Shown in pieces: positions 7,600 through 17,449 of a stretch of 64,000 bases of DNA. The translations under genes were made by a program, and so were the position numbers. The DNA lies in the NCBI GenBank assembly GCA_903923905.1, contig CAIXZH010000024.1, forward strand, positions 62,001 to 126,000. Direction: 5' to 3'. Position 1 is the first letter of the stretch. The number at the start of each line of letters is the position of its first letter. Origin of the DNA: an uncultured Bacteroidia bacterium. Its GTDB lineage: Bacteria; Bacteroidota; Bacteroidia; Bacteroidales; Prolixibacteraceae. The notes beneath the pieces are model-generated. The model did not search any database, was not told the DNA's origin, and worked only from the letters and a program-made list of their open reading frames with translations.

Positions 7600-10485
7600 A
7601 TGAAGAAAGTTCTCTTTCTCTGTTTTGCCCTGTTTGTTGGAAGTTATCTTAAAGCCGATGATCATACTCCAATAAATCCTGAAATAGGCAGAAAATATAC
7701 GGTAGAGACCATCTATCATCAGGATACCTCAAAAACCAACCCGCGCAGGGAATACGACAAAAGAACCTATGAATGGACCGCAACAAATTATGACCCTAAA
7801 GAAAACCGCTATACGGTAAGATTAAATGTCAGTTATTTAATGCATGTAGTTCAGGAAATTAACCAAAACGGAGAATGGCAGGAAAAGGAGGTCTTTGAGA
7901 CCGGCTATTTGACCTCTTACCGAAATCCCCTCGTTTTTATAAACCGATACTATATTCCGGTAACCTTTAAGCTATCAAAAGAGGGCAAAGCTTCCGAATT
8001 TGACTTTAGCGAATATGGGAAAACCAAAAATTCAGGAAGTCTCGATCCAGATCTGGGCGAATTGGACCAGAAGGATATCGAGTCTGAAATTGGCATTTTA
8101 TTTGAAGATACTAATTCAACATTGGACACCAAACAGACCATTAGCACCCGTTTTCATAACTTCTTCTCACCACTTCCTTACCGGGTGATCTGGCAAAATA
8201 TGTCCGGGGATTCCCATTTAACTGAAAGTGACAATAAGGAACACACTTACCGCAAATTAGTAGTTGATAAATCGTCTGGACTGATCCTTGAAAAGGTATT
8301 AAGCAATCTTCGGGATAGATCGGGGCAAAGAAATCTAACCTATTACCAGAAAATGATTCCCGAATTTTCGAAAAAAGGTGAAGTGAAGGAAAGAACTGAA
8401 AAGGGGACTTATGAGAAAAGCGAAGTACAAAATTCAAATACTGCACTCAGGATTACCAATCACGATCCGGTTAACAATCAAAAGTTTATCTATCTGACCT
8501 GGTTTGATCGGTTTTCCGGTGATTTTAAATCCGTTCAACTGGAAAGAGATGAGCACGGCATTTTCAATTTTCAGTCACATTTGGACCAATCCCAGGGGTG
8601 CTATATCAGTTTTAGTGCTGAATTGCCGAATTTTACCAACCCATTTAATCTGAATTTAAATCCCGGGGATGACCTGGAAGTTGAAATCAACAATTCATCC
8701 GACTCAGGCAAGACCACTTTCCGTGGAGTTGGGGCTGATGAAAACCGGGTATCCCGGCAGATTGGAAAATTAATAATGTCTGAAACAAAGGGAATGAAAG
8801 CCCGCCCCTTTCAACCTCTAAAAGCCAGTTTTGACAGTGCATGCAGGATACTGAATGAGTCTAAATTGACGATTTGTCCTGAAACCTATCTTGACCTATC
8901 CAACACCCTTTTATACCTAAGCGAAATCCTGAAAACACATAATGATACCACTTATACCGATAAGCTGAAAATCCCGGTTTGTAATACAATTGCCAAAAAT
9001 AATGCATATTATCAGCTGTTTCTGAAAAGTTATGTCGCTTCGTTTATGGAAAAGATAAGCCACTCCTCCACGAATCTGATTTCATCAGCAGATCTTTACG
9101 AGCGGGAATACAGTTTCGGGCAGGTGCTCTTCCCTGAACCCATTCTTTCCGAATATCTGTCCATGGTGGTTGAGAATGCGATCGAAAGGGGAAGATGGGA
9201 AAATGCCAAAATCCTCTATGAGCGTCATAAACTAGCTTATTCAAACAATCCCAGGTTTTTAAAAACCTCACGTATTTTTCAGCTTCAGACTCAGCTTTCT
9301 CCCGGATCTATATTCCCCCTGGATGTATTGACCGATAATCAAGGGAAAACCATTAAATTCAGGAATATTACAGATAAATTGGTAATTATCAGGATGCATC
9401 AGATTCTGACTGCCGGGAATCTGGCAAAAGAAATTGCCGATTTAAAGAATGCTTCTACTCATCAAAAGGAGATTAGCGAGGTTTGGTTTTTCACCGGCAA
9501 AAACAACCAAAATACAGATTTAAAAGCAGTAGCGGATTCATTACCCGATATTCACATTGTCTTTGACAGCATGGACACTCTTTTTAAGAACCATAATAGG
9601 CTGCGGACTATGTCTAACAGGACAGAATACGTATTGGGGAGAAAGGGGGTCATCCTTTTTAACCGGATTCCAGGTTCTGCTGAATTGCAAAATGCAGTTG
9701 CAGATCTTAGTAGGCCTCATTTCATAGGGACTCCTTCGGACCTTATCCTGAAAATAATTGCAATCGTTCTTCTGGTGATCCTAATCCTGACTGGGATCGG
9801 GTTTATGGTATACCGCCGCATTTCGGGACGAAAGCTTAAACTGGCAGAGATAAATCGCCGGATGCGGGAGCTTGAACTCACAGTGATCAGGACCCAGATG
9901 AATCCCCATTTTATGTACAACTGCCTGAATTCCATTCAAAACCTGGTGCTAAAAAACCGGAATGATGAGGCTCACCTTTATCTTTCCAGGTTTGCTTCAC
10001 TTGTAAGACAGGTATTGAATAACAGCAAAAAGGAGGAAATTGCATTGAGTAAAGAGCTTGATTCGGTGAAGGATTACATTGAATTGGAGCAACTAAGGTT
10101 CGGTTTTGAATATACTATTGAGCTTCAGAATGGAATCGATCCTAACGATATTTTTATCCCTCCGATGTTGCTTCAGCCTTTTGTCGAGAATGCTATCCTG
10201 CACGGACTTCTCCTTAAAAAGGACAACCGGATATTGAAAATCTTTGTTCAGACAGAGCAGGATAAAATTATACTGGTGATCGAAGACAACGGTGTGGGCC
10301 GCGAAGCTGCCGGTAAAATGGAACTCAAAGGTAACGGCCAAGGAATCCGGCTGTGCCAGGACCGTCTCCTGCTCCTTTCCGTGAAGACAGGAATTCAATA
10401 CGAATTAAAGATTGAGGATTTAACAGATGGAAATAATCAACCATCCGGCACCCGTGTTTCTATCGGATTTATTGAGGAAGAATAA
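7600..10485 (+). CDS. LytS/YehU-type histidine kinase with large exported sensor region
   Basis: A 961-residue kinase. After the signal peptide (1-19) come about 690 exported residues. The part at about 566-705 (SIFPLDVLTDNQGKTIKF onward) reads like a thioredoxin/TlpA fold but has no CXXC and no recognisable cis-proline loop. One membrane helix follows at about 711-741. The cytoplasmic part is a His_kinase (PF06580-type) domain with phosphoacceptor His770 in MNPHFMYN and an N box near 861 (ENAILHG), then DNGVGR. The LytTR regulator starts 33 bases downstream. The sensor shares its overall plan with the TlpA-like gene after the regulator, suggesting cell-envelope or thiol stress sensing (inference). 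Confidence 0.9.
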   Translation: MKKVLFLCFALFVGSYLKADDHTPINPEIGRKYTVETIYHQDTSKTNPRREYDKRTYEWTATNYDPKENRYTVRLNVSYLMHVVQEINQNGEWQEKEVFETGYLTSYRNPLVFINRYYIPVTFKLSKEGKASEFDFSEYGKTKNSGSLDPDLGELDQKDIESEIGILFEDTNSTLDTKQTISTRFHNFFSPLPYRVIWQNMSGDSHLTESDNKEHTYRKLVVDKSSGLILEKVLSNLRDRSGQRNLTYYQKMIPEFSKKGEVKERTEKGTYEKSEVQNSNTALRITNHDPVNNQKFIYLTWFDRFSGDFKSVQLERDEHGIFNFQSHLDQSQGCYISFSAELPNFTNPFNLNLNPGDDLEVEINNSSDSGKTTFRGVGADENRVSRQIGKLIMSETKGMKARPFQPLKASFDSACRILNESKLTICPETYLDLSNTLLYLSEILKTHNDTTYTDKLKIPVCNTIAKNNAYYQLFLKSYVASFMEKISHSSTNLISSADLYEREYSFGQVLFPEPILSEYLSMVVENAIERGRWENAKILYERHKLAYSNNPRFLKTSRIFQLQTQLSPGSIFPLDVLTDNQGKTIKFRNITDKLVIIRMHQILTAGNLAKEIADLKNASTHQKEISEVWFFTGKNNQNTDLKAVADSLPDIHIVFDSMDTLFKNHNRLRTMSNRTEYVLGRKGVILFNRIPGSAELQNAVADLSRPHFIGTPSDLILKIIAIVLLVILILTGIGFMVYRRISGRKLKLAEINRRMRELELTVIRTQMNPHFMYNCLNSIQNLVLKNRNDEAHLYLSRFASLVRQVLNNSKKEEIALSKELDSVKDYIELEQLRFGFEYTIELQNGIDPNDIFIPPMLLQPFVENAILHGLLLKKDNRILKIFVQTEQDKIILVIEDNGVGREAAGKMELKGNGQGIRLCQDRLLLLSVKTGIQYELKIEDLTDGNNQPSGTRVSIGFIEEE

Positions 10486-10518
10486 CATTTGTGAACAATA
10501 TGTTTAGAGCAAAAAAGA

Positions 10519-11262
10519 ATGGGACCAATCAAAGCAATCGTAATTGATGACGAACAAAACGGGCGAGAGAACCTATGCAGTACCTTGGAAAAATACTTTC
10601 CCGGGATTGTGTTGGTTGCCGAAGCCGATTCGGTGCTCTCGGGCATTGAGGCCATCCAGAAATATTCTCCCGATCTCCTCTTTCTCGATATTGAAATGCC
10701 TGGCGGGAACGGATTTAAAGTACTTGAATTCTTCACCGATCAACCATTTAATGTTATTTTCGTGACCGCTTACGACCATTATGCAATCCAGGCAATCCGG
10801 TTCTCTGCGCTCGATTATATCCTTAAACCCATAAATCTCCTTGATTTGCGCTCAGCAGTAAACAGGTACATGCAGCGGAAAGACAGGGATCAACGCGTAC
10901 TGGACCAATTTTTAAAAAATGCCGGGTCGGCCCTGCCAGAAAAAAAGATTGCCCTGGCAACAGGCGACAAAATTGAGTTTTGCAAAATCGGACAAATCAT
11001 TCGTTGCCAGAGCGACGGGAATTATACAAATTTTCATTTTGCAAATCGCACCACCCTCCTGGTTTCGAAAACGCTCAATGATTTCGAGGAGATCCTCGAC
11101 GGTTATGGCTTTATCAGAACTCATAAGGCCCACCTTGTCAACCTAATGTTTGTTCGTTCGTTTCATAAAAACGATGGCGGATACCTGAAAATGACCGATG
11201 ACACTTCCGTACCTGTTTCACGCCGTAAAAAGGAGGAGATCCTGAACCGGTTAAAATTCTGA
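10519..11262 (+). CDS. LytTR-family response regulator
   Basis: A 247-residue cognate of the preceding LytS-type kinase. The receiver domain has the acidic pair IDDEQ near the N-terminus, phosphoacceptor Asp in FLDIEMPGG and a conserved lysine in YILKPI. The C-terminal LytTR DNA-binding domain includes IIRCQSDGNYTNFHF and RTHKAHLVNL. Kinase and regulator are 33 bases apart on the same strand, so they are co-transcribed. LytTR proteins normally bind pairs of direct repeats of about 9 bp. Confidence 0.94.
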   Translation: MGPIKAIVIDDEQNGRENLCSTLEKYFPGIVLVAEADSVLSGIEAIQKYSPDLLFLDIEMPGGNGFKVLEFFTDQPFNVIFVTAYDHYAIQAIRFSALDYILKPINLLDLRSAVNRYMQRKDRDQRVLDQFLKNAGSALPEKKIALATGDKIEFCKIGQIIRCQSDGNYTNFHFANRTTLLVSKTLNDFEEILDGYGFIRTHKAHLVNLMFVRSFHKNDGGYLKMTDDTSVPVSRRKKEEILNRLKF

Positions 11263-11337
11263 TCCCTTTATTCTAACTGAACCTATTGGACTAAGAAAAG
11301 CTATAACTTATTGAAGAAGAGTATTTTTTTAATGCAA

Positions 11338-11367
11338 TTTGGAATTTCAAAATCCTTAGTACATTGA
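11338..11367 (+). promoter_or_regulatory. Possible Bacteroidota-type promoter for the TlpA-like gene
   Basis: TTTG at 11338-11341 is followed after 18 bases by TACATTGA, an imperfect match to the TAnnTTTG -7 box known in Bacteroidetes. The start codon is about 40 bases further on. Weak evidence based on two short motifs. Confidence 0.3.
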
Positions 11368-11403
11368 ATTTCGAAGATAATCACATCAATAAATTAACTC
11401 AAA

Positions 11404-12606
11404 ATGAAAAAATCAATCCTTCTTATCGTGTGCTTGATGATTATGACCAACGCCTTTTCTGCGCCGGGTCAATTTGTTTTAAACGGAAAAATCCAGGGTA
11501 TTGCCTCTGGAATGGCGATTTTATCCTATTCAGTTTTTAAGGTCGATCGATGGCATCAAGTAAAAGATTCTGCCCAAATTATTCAGGGAAATTTTCTGAT
11601 TAAGGGGATGATTGACGAACCTTTGAAAGCAGATATAAAAATTGGTGACCATGTAACCTCCTTTTATATCGAACCTGCTACAATGAATTTGTATTTTCCG
11701 ACTAAAGACCTAAGTGAATTTACCTTAAATGGATCCAAAACTCAGGACGAATCCGAATTGTATGTCCATAACACTATGGAATTAGACAAACTGGATAACC
11801 AACTCTGGAAACAGTACCCCAAAGTTAACTTGGATACTATCCCTGAAGACAATCCACTTCGTAAAAAATTCTTGGATAAAATAGAATCAATTGATAATCA
11901 AAGGGATTCTCTATGTGAACTTATAAATAATGCAAAGATTGATTTTATCAGGACAAATCAGAATTCCTTTCTTCCGGTTATTGGTGATGAAATAACTCGG
12001 TTATTATATCAAAGGGTGGATCCGATATCAGTTGGGCAAGCACGAAAACTCTTCAATAACTTGTCAGAAAAAGTCAGACATAGCACCTATGGTATTCGGA
12101 CCAATAATAGAATCAAAGTAAAAGAAAATGTAGTTGTTGGAAGGCTTGCACCTGAATTCAGTACACCTGACAAAAATGGCAAAACAGTGAAATTGTCCGG
12201 ATTTCGGGGAAGAAGTTATGTAATGCTGGACTTTTGGGCAAGTTGGTGCTCCCCATGCTTGAAAGGCGTTCCCCATTTAAAGCAACTATTTGCCAGGTAT
12301 CATGATAAAGGGTTAGAGGTCATATGTGTTTCAGTGGACTACAAAAAAGACAAATGGCTGTCTGCGATTGATAAATACGATCTCTCCTCATGGCATCATG
12401 TTTTGAGTGTACAGGATCTGGACAAATCATTTCAATACATTGAAAATAAGGATGATATCAGAGAAAAATATCCTTTAGGCAATGGAGTTCCACAATATAT
12501 TTTAATTGACAAAACCGGGAAAATAATCGGGAAATGGGATTCCTATTCAGAACAAAATGAACAAGAACAGGATAAAATGCTGGCAGAAATTTTCGGCGAA
12601 AAATAA
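11404..12606 (+). CDS. TlpA-family thiol-disulfide oxidoreductase with DUF4369-like N-terminus
   Basis: A 400-residue exported protein with a signal peptide (about 1-19). The N-terminal beta-rich part (FVLNGKIQGIASGMAILSY) matches the DUF4369-type domain common in Bacteroidetes. After a helical linker, the C-terminal thioredoxin domain (about 245-400) has the active-site motif WCSPC with Cys282 and Cys285 and a VPQYILID cis-proline loop. Expected role is reduction of periplasmic disulfides or cytochrome c maturation. It lies 141 bases after the LytTR regulator and may be under its control. The GH42 gene ends convergently 8 bases beyond. Confidence 0.9.
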   Translation: MKKSILLIVCLMIMTNAFSAPGQFVLNGKIQGIASGMAILSYSVFKVDRWHQVKDSAQIIQGNFLIKGMIDEPLKADIKIGDHVTSFYIEPATMNLYFPTKDLSEFTLNGSKTQDESELYVHNTMELDKLDNQLWKQYPKVNLDTIPEDNPLRKKFLDKIESIDNQRDSLCELINNAKIDFIRTNQNSFLPVIGDEITRLLYQRVDPISVGQARKLFNNLSEKVRHSTYGIRTNNRIKVKENVVVGRLAPEFSTPDKNGKTVKLSGFRGRSYVMLDFWASWCSPCLKGVPHLKQLFARYHDKGLEVICVSVDYKKDKWLSAIDKYDLSSWHHVLSVQDLDKSFQYIENKDDIREKYPLGNGVPQYILIDKTGKIIGKWDSYSEQNEQEQDKMLAEIFGEK

Positions 12607-12614
12607 CGTCTATT

Positions 12615-14693
12615 TCATTCTCCTTCAATAATCTTCATGCCCCACGGCTCTAATTGAACTTCGCTGTTGGTATTTATCGTCTGTCCAAGCAGTAACTCCT
12701 TTCCGTTTCCAAAGGGATAAGTAACAGAAGTCGGTTTGGCAGAATAATTAAAGAGATAACAGATTGTTTTTCCTTTTTTATTCACCCCTTGCTTCAGGAC
12801 AATAGGGAAGGTTAGCTTTTGTGCCTCTCCCCACAACCCGGCCTTCTTCACAACATCTGTCAGAATTTTCCCGGTTATGGCATTGCTGGTCATGCAGCCA
12901 ATATAGGTAGCTAACCCTGTACCATAACTGTTCTGCGTAACAGCTGCATACTTCCCCCACACCGGATGATCATAGGAAGCAAGGACCTTTGCAGTAGTCG
13001 GTGTGATTAGTTCCATCCAGGTATTCACCTTGTTGTTTTCACTTCCAACCTGGAATGGATCACCTTTTAACGTGACATTTTGAGGAGTTGTGAACTGATT
13101 GTAATATATACCACAGGCTTCCGCGATGATTCCGGGTTGACGAGTTGTCCGAACTTTCACGTATTGATCTGAGAATCCACTTTTAAAGGTATAAACGATA
13201 TGGCCTCCGTTTTTCACAAAGAGGTTTAATCTTTCCAGCAAACTGTCAGGTGCAGCGTACAATGCAGGAACTATCAGCAGCTTGTAGGCTGCCAGGTTGG
13301 TATTGGAAGGATCGACAAAATCTACACCGATATTCATTCGGTATAACGCATCATACATAGGCCGGAGAATATCATTGTAGCTTTCGCGGCTACCCCAGCC
13401 AAACTTGAAGCAATTAAAGGCGGTTAGCGCTTCATTGCTGAACAGAATCGCAACTTTATTGGTTATTTTCAGGTTGATTAAATCGGGGCTCAGCCGCTCG
13501 AAATCATGACCGATACTCTTTGCCTCATCGTAGGTGGGATTGGGCTCGAAATCGTGGCTTAACAGCCCTTTCCAGTAGGTCTCAGCGGAATTATGGATTG
13601 AATGCCAGTGCCAGTACTCCACCATATTGGCGCCTGAAGCCAGATGACTGAACGCCTGTAACCTCAACTGGCCGGGATAGGGAATCCACTGTGGAAAACC
13701 TTGTGCCTCTGTCTCGATTACCAAATAGTTTTTGCCCCCCTTCATTGAACGGGCAACATCACCACCAAATGAAATTTCAGTTCCTGTCAATGCATCCTGC
13801 GACGGATGATAAATATCCACCCCTGCAATATCGAGGGCTTTGGCCGCGGCAAAATGATCTACATCCGGCTGAATACCGTAGGAGAATCCACGCCAGTCAA
13901 AATCAAAATTTTGGGTAACAAACTGTCCGGGTCGTTTATATTCATTGATAATGGACGCCTGCCATGCCAGATAGTCAGTCACCAGAGTACGCTGAAACCT
14001 CGCAAATTCAGCCACTTCACTGGCATTGATCGAACCAGTCATGGAAGGAAAGTCTTCCCAGCTGTTGATCCTGTTGCTCCAGTAATCAAGTCCGAATGCC
14101 CTGTTGATGCTGTCCAACGTGACAAACTTACGCTTCATATATTCGACAAAAAGCTTTTGCACACCGGGCCCTGCCGTGTTATAGGCTTTGGTTTCATTAT
14201 CTGCCTGGTAGCCAATGATAGCCGGATAATCCTTTACATGCTCCATTATCTTTCGGATCACCCGCTCGGCATGAAAACGGAAGTTTTTGTTGGTAATATC
14301 CATGCTTTGCCTGACTCCATACTGGTTCTGACCTTGTGGCGTAATCGCCAGAACATCGTGATATTTTCTGGCGAGCCAGGTCGGGACAGCATAGGTGGGC
14401 GTTCCAACGATCACTTTTATTCCCGCCTTATGCATGGCATTAAGAACCCTGTCAATGTGGGTAAAATCAAATACCCCATCCTGTGGCTCCACCGTACTCC
14501 AGGTTGATTCCGCAATGCGAACCACATTAATGCCTGCCGCCTTCATCATTTGGATATCCTTATCGAGTCGGTCATAGGGCATGTATTCATCATAATAAGC
14601 TACTCCGTACAACAACTGGTCCTTGTGAGAATTTTGCCCGTGAATAGTTTGAATACTAATAAGAAGAAGAAATAAAAAGAGAAGTTTTTTCAT
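12615..14693 (-). CDS. Exported GH42 beta-galactosidase
   Basis: A 692-residue protein with a signal peptide (1-19) and the GH42 TIM barrel starting LLYGVAYYDEYMP. The likely acid/base is Glu167 in ADNETKAYN and the likely nucleophile Glu327 in LVIETEAQG. A trimerisation-like middle domain (about 395-600) and a small beta C-terminal domain follow. GH42 enzymes release galactose from beta-galactosides; a secreted form suggests action on galactan side chains or oligosaccharides. It begins 12 bases after the stop of the GT4 gene, so the two are probably co-transcribed, an odd pairing of a transferase with a hydrolase. Confidence 0.92.
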   Translation of the reverse strand: MKKLLFLFLLLISIQTIHGQNSHKDQLLYGVAYYDEYMPYDRLDKDIQMMKAAGINVVRIAESTWSTVEPQDGVFDFTHIDRVLNAMHKAGIKVIVGTPTYAVPTWLARKYHDVLAITPQGQNQYGVRQSMDITNKNFRFHAERVIRKIMEHVKDYPAIIGYQADNETKAYNTAGPGVQKLFVEYMKRKFVTLDSINRAFGLDYWSNRINSWEDFPSMTGSINASEVAEFARFQRTLVTDYLAWQASIINEYKRPGQFVTQNFDFDWRGFSYGIQPDVDHFAAAKALDIAGVDIYHPSQDALTGTEISFGGDVARSMKGGKNYLVIETEAQGFPQWIPYPGQLRLQAFSHLASGANMVEYWHWHSIHNSAETYWKGLLSHDFEPNPTYDEAKSIGHDFERLSPDLINLKITNKVAILFSNEALTAFNCFKFGWGSRESYNDILRPMYDALYRMNIGVDFVDPSNTNLAAYKLLIVPALYAAPDSLLERLNLFVKNGGHIVYTFKSGFSDQYVKVRTTRQPGIIAEACGIYYNQFTTPQNVTLKGDPFQVGSENNKVNTWMELITPTTAKVLASYDHPVWGKYAAVTQNSYGTGLATYIGCMTSNAITGKILTDVVKKAGLWGEAQKLTFPIVLKQGVNKKGKTICYLFNYSAKPTSVTYPFGNGKELLLGQTINTNSEVQLEPWGMKIIEGE

Positions 14694-14705
14694 GTTTAAT
14701 TACAA

Positions 14706-15767
14706 TTAGATCTGCAATATTTTCCTGTAAAGCTTAATATATTCTCCAACATTCTTCTCCCAAGTAAATTGATCAGCATATTGTTTCATTTCCAATTGTT
14801 TTTCTGTATTTCGTGAGAATTCTGTCATTTTTTCAAGAAAAACATCGCTCATATATTTGCTCTCAAAATTCTCCCAATAAAACGCGTATTTATCGCCTAT
14901 TTCAGGCAAACTACTGTAGGTTGACAAAAATACAGGTTTTCCAAAATTCATAGCCTCAATTACCGGTAACCCAAAACCTTCATGCAAGGAAGGAAACACA
15001 AAAGCCTCACAATTTTTAAAAAGCCAATATTTATCTTCTGCATTTATTTCTCCCGGCAACACAATCTTAGATTGCAATCCTTTAGCCCGGATGCTTGCTT
15101 CTAATTCTTTAGCATATTTACCCGATTTATTTCCTGCAATAATAAGGTTATAATCCTTCAAATCCTTAATGAAATCAACCAGAACCTTGAAATTCTTTTT
15201 TTGCTTAACCACACTGATTGTAAAAAGGAATTTACCATCAGGCAAAAAAACTGGTTTGTGACTCATAATACTAGTCTGGTGTTCCACTCCATTGTAAATA
15301 ACTGTTACAATCTTATTATCAAGTCTTAGATTTTGAAGGATTACTTCTTTGGTAAACTTAGAAATTGCTATTACTTCAATGGCTCGATTCACTTTGAATT
15401 GCAATAATTTTATACGTTTTCGGGCTTTAGAGATTGTTTTTTCGCCTAAGAAATTTAAATCGTGAATTGTCAATAAGTAAGAAATACTTCGATCTCCTGG
15501 AAAATAAGCTGAATCCTGGTGAATGGCATGCCACAAATCGTATTTTTTGCACAAGAATGGAAAGTATCTTCTTATTAATGAGGTTGTTTCATAATCTACA
15601 TTATTTCCAAATTCGCCTTTAAATTTAGGGGGTACCAGAAATGTAAATCTCAGTCGGGGGTCATTTAATTTACTTAACTCTTTACCAAATAAATAGGCAA
15701 CTTGTCCAAGTCCGGTATTTAAAACTTTCAGCCGATCTAAATCAATGAGAACATTAAATTTTTTCAT
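14706..15767 (-). CDS. GT4 glycosyltransferase
   Basis: A 353-residue cytoplasmic or membrane-associated glycosyltransferase of GT-B fold. The C-terminal donor-binding half has FVFPSLHEGFGLPVIEAMNFGKPV, which contains the EX7E-type motif of GT4 retaining enzymes. The N-terminal half has LTIHDLNFLG. The acceptor is unknown. It is first in a pair with the GH42 gene and is transcribed away from another GT4 gene 500 bases upstream, suggesting an exopolysaccharide or glycoconjugate locus. Confidence 0.88.
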   Translation of the reverse strand: MKKFNVLIDLDRLKVLNTGLGQVAYLFGKELSKLNDPRLRFTFLVPPKFKGEFGNNVDYETTSLIRRYFPFLCKKYDLWHAIHQDSAYFPGDRSISYLLTIHDLNFLGEKTISKARKRIKLLQFKVNRAIEVIAISKFTKEVILQNLRLDNKIVTVIYNGVEHQTSIMSHKPVFLPDGKFLFTISVVKQKKNFKVLVDFIKDLKDYNLIIAGNKSGKYAKELEASIRAKGLQSKIVLPGEINAEDKYWLFKNCEAFVFPSLHEGFGLPVIEAMNFGKPVFLSTYSSLPEIGDKYAFYWENFESKYMSDVFLEKMTEFSRNTEKQLEMKQYADQFTWEKNVGEYIKLYRKILQI

Positions 15768-16267
15768 AGTGCAAATTACATAGTTTAATTCAATTAAAAT
15801 ATGTGCATGACAAAAACTTACAATATTCTATTTGTTAATATGATTACCTTCGTTCGTTGAAAAAGTAGATATACTTAAGCGGTTTAAGGTGAGGAAATTC
15901 AATTGGTCCTTAAAATGCTTTGATTTTTGATTATGTTCGGGTTATGGGCAACAGGCGGAAAAAATCAATAACATCAATTAGTACTTGTTCTCCATTTGAG
16001 AAGAATAAGAGTCGGATAAAAGGTTCGAATTAACTTTTAACAAGGAATATCCTAAAGAATACTATTTTTGCCGGGGAGTCTGGTAAGAAATCACATAATG
16101 AAGATATCATACCGGAATAAAGATTTGTAAGATTAATAAATCATCATAGATTATGTTATATTAATTTCAGGAATTACGCTTATGCCTGGTATTGAGTCTG
16201 GAATTATTAATTCAAATGTCAAATAACATAGGATGCTTACAATTATTCATTTTTTAAATTATACCTT
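15768..16267. other. AT-rich 500-bp spacer between divergent GT4 genes
   Basis: No ORF with recognisable protein features, no tRNA and no strong hairpin. It must hold the promoters for the two divergent glycosyltransferase genes, but I could not pick out a convincing TTTG / TAnnTTTG pair. Confidence 0.5.
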
Positions 16268-17386
16268 ATGAATATTGGCTTTGAAGCAAAACGTATATTC
16301 CAAAACCGTTCAGGTTTAGGCAACTACAGTCGAAATACCATCAATTTATTATCCAGTTACTATCCTGAAAATAAGTACATTCTTTTTGCACCTAAAGTTA
16401 CTGACCTATATACAATCCCTGATTCAGCTAAAATTATCACACCAAAATCGTTATTTTCTCAATTTTTTAAATCGTTCTGGAGATTACATCAAGTTGCGAA
16501 ATTGCTTTCAAAAAATAATGTGGACATCTTTCACGGATTAAGTCACTCATTACCATACGGTATCGAAAAGACAGGTATTGTCTCCGTTGTAACAATGCAC
16601 GATCTTATTTTCTTAAGGTATCCACAATACTATAAGAAAATTGACCGGAATATGTATAAATCAATATATCTGAGTTCGTGCCAAAGGGCTACCAAAATCA
16701 TTGCAATAAGTAATCAAACGAAGAGTGATTTGATAAATTATTTCGGAATAGACCCCGGTAAAATTAGTGTGATCTACCAGTCATGTGACCACCGTTTTTA
16801 CGATAGAGTTAGTGAAGAACAAAAAAGTTCAATCAGACTAAAATTCAAATTACCTGCAAAATTTATTCTGAGTGTCGGCACGATTGAACAACGGAAAAAT
16901 CAGCTCTCCATTTTAAGAGCTCTTGCAACTGGAAATATCGACACAACTCTTGTAATTTTAGGAAGGCCAACAGAATACATTGACCAGCTTAATAAGTTTA
17001 TACTTGAATCTGGGATTCAAAAGAAGGTGATATTTCTCCATGATACGACCACGGATGAATTACAAGGAATATATCAGATGGCAGAAATAATGGTTTATCC
17101 ATCCTTTTTTGAAGGGTTTGGACTCCCTGTCCTTGAAGCACAGGCTTCAGGATGCCCTGTTATCACCTCAAATATAAGCAGTTTACCTGAAGCTGGAGGA
17201 GAAGGGGCATTCTATATTAACCCTGCAGACATTTTGGAAATAAGCCATGCAATAATCAATCTGTTAACCGATTCTAAAATGAGAGATTCCTTAATAAAAA
17301 AAGGAAATGCTAATGCAGAATTGTTTAGTGAAAAATTGGTAGCCGAAAGATTAATGAATCTTTATAACGGGTTAAAACAATCCTGA
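16268..17386 (+). CDS. GT4 glycosyltransferase
   Basis: A 372-residue protein of the GT4 family with VTMHDLIFLRYP in the N-terminal half, LSVGTIEQRKNQ at the start of the donor domain, and MVYPSFFEGFGLPVLEAQASGCPVI with the two conserved glutamates. It resembles mannosyl- and rhamnosyl-transferases acting on surface polysaccharides, but the sugar cannot be read from the sequence. It is divergent from the first GT4 gene and convergent with the GH-A lipoprotein gene downstream. Confidence 0.9.
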   Translation: MNIGFEAKRIFQNRSGLGNYSRNTINLLSSYYPENKYILFAPKVTDLYTIPDSAKIITPKSLFSQFFKSFWRLHQVAKLLSKNNVDIFHGLSHSLPYGIEKTGIVSVVTMHDLIFLRYPQYYKKIDRNMYKSIYLSSCQRATKIIAISNQTKSDLINYFGIDPGKISVIYQSCDHRFYDRVSEEQKSSIRLKFKLPAKFILSVGTIEQRKNQLSILRALATGNIDTTLVILGRPTEYIDQLNKFILESGIQKKVIFLHDTTTDELQGIYQMAEIMVYPSFFEGFGLPVLEAQASGCPVITSNISSLPEAGGEGAFYINPADILEISHAIINLLTDSKMRDSLIKKGNANAELFSEKLVAERLMNLYNGLKQS

Positions 17387-17449
17387 GAACCCGTTCAATC
17401 CGTGTTCACTGATTTTCCCAAAATTGATTGCAATGTTTAATTAATATGA

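Noticed and set aside
13806-14507. Long plus-strand ORF opposite the GH42 gene
   Set aside because: It lies wholly inside the clear minus-strand GH42 gene, and its translation shows no family motif; it is an antisense shadow.
16000-16060. Possible tRNA-like stretch containing GGTTCGAATT
   Set aside because: No acceptor stem or anticodon arm could be paired around it.
15768-16267. Riboswitch or small RNA in the long spacer between the GT4 genes
   Set aside because: No conserved riboswitch motif or stable multi-stem fold could be recognised by eye.
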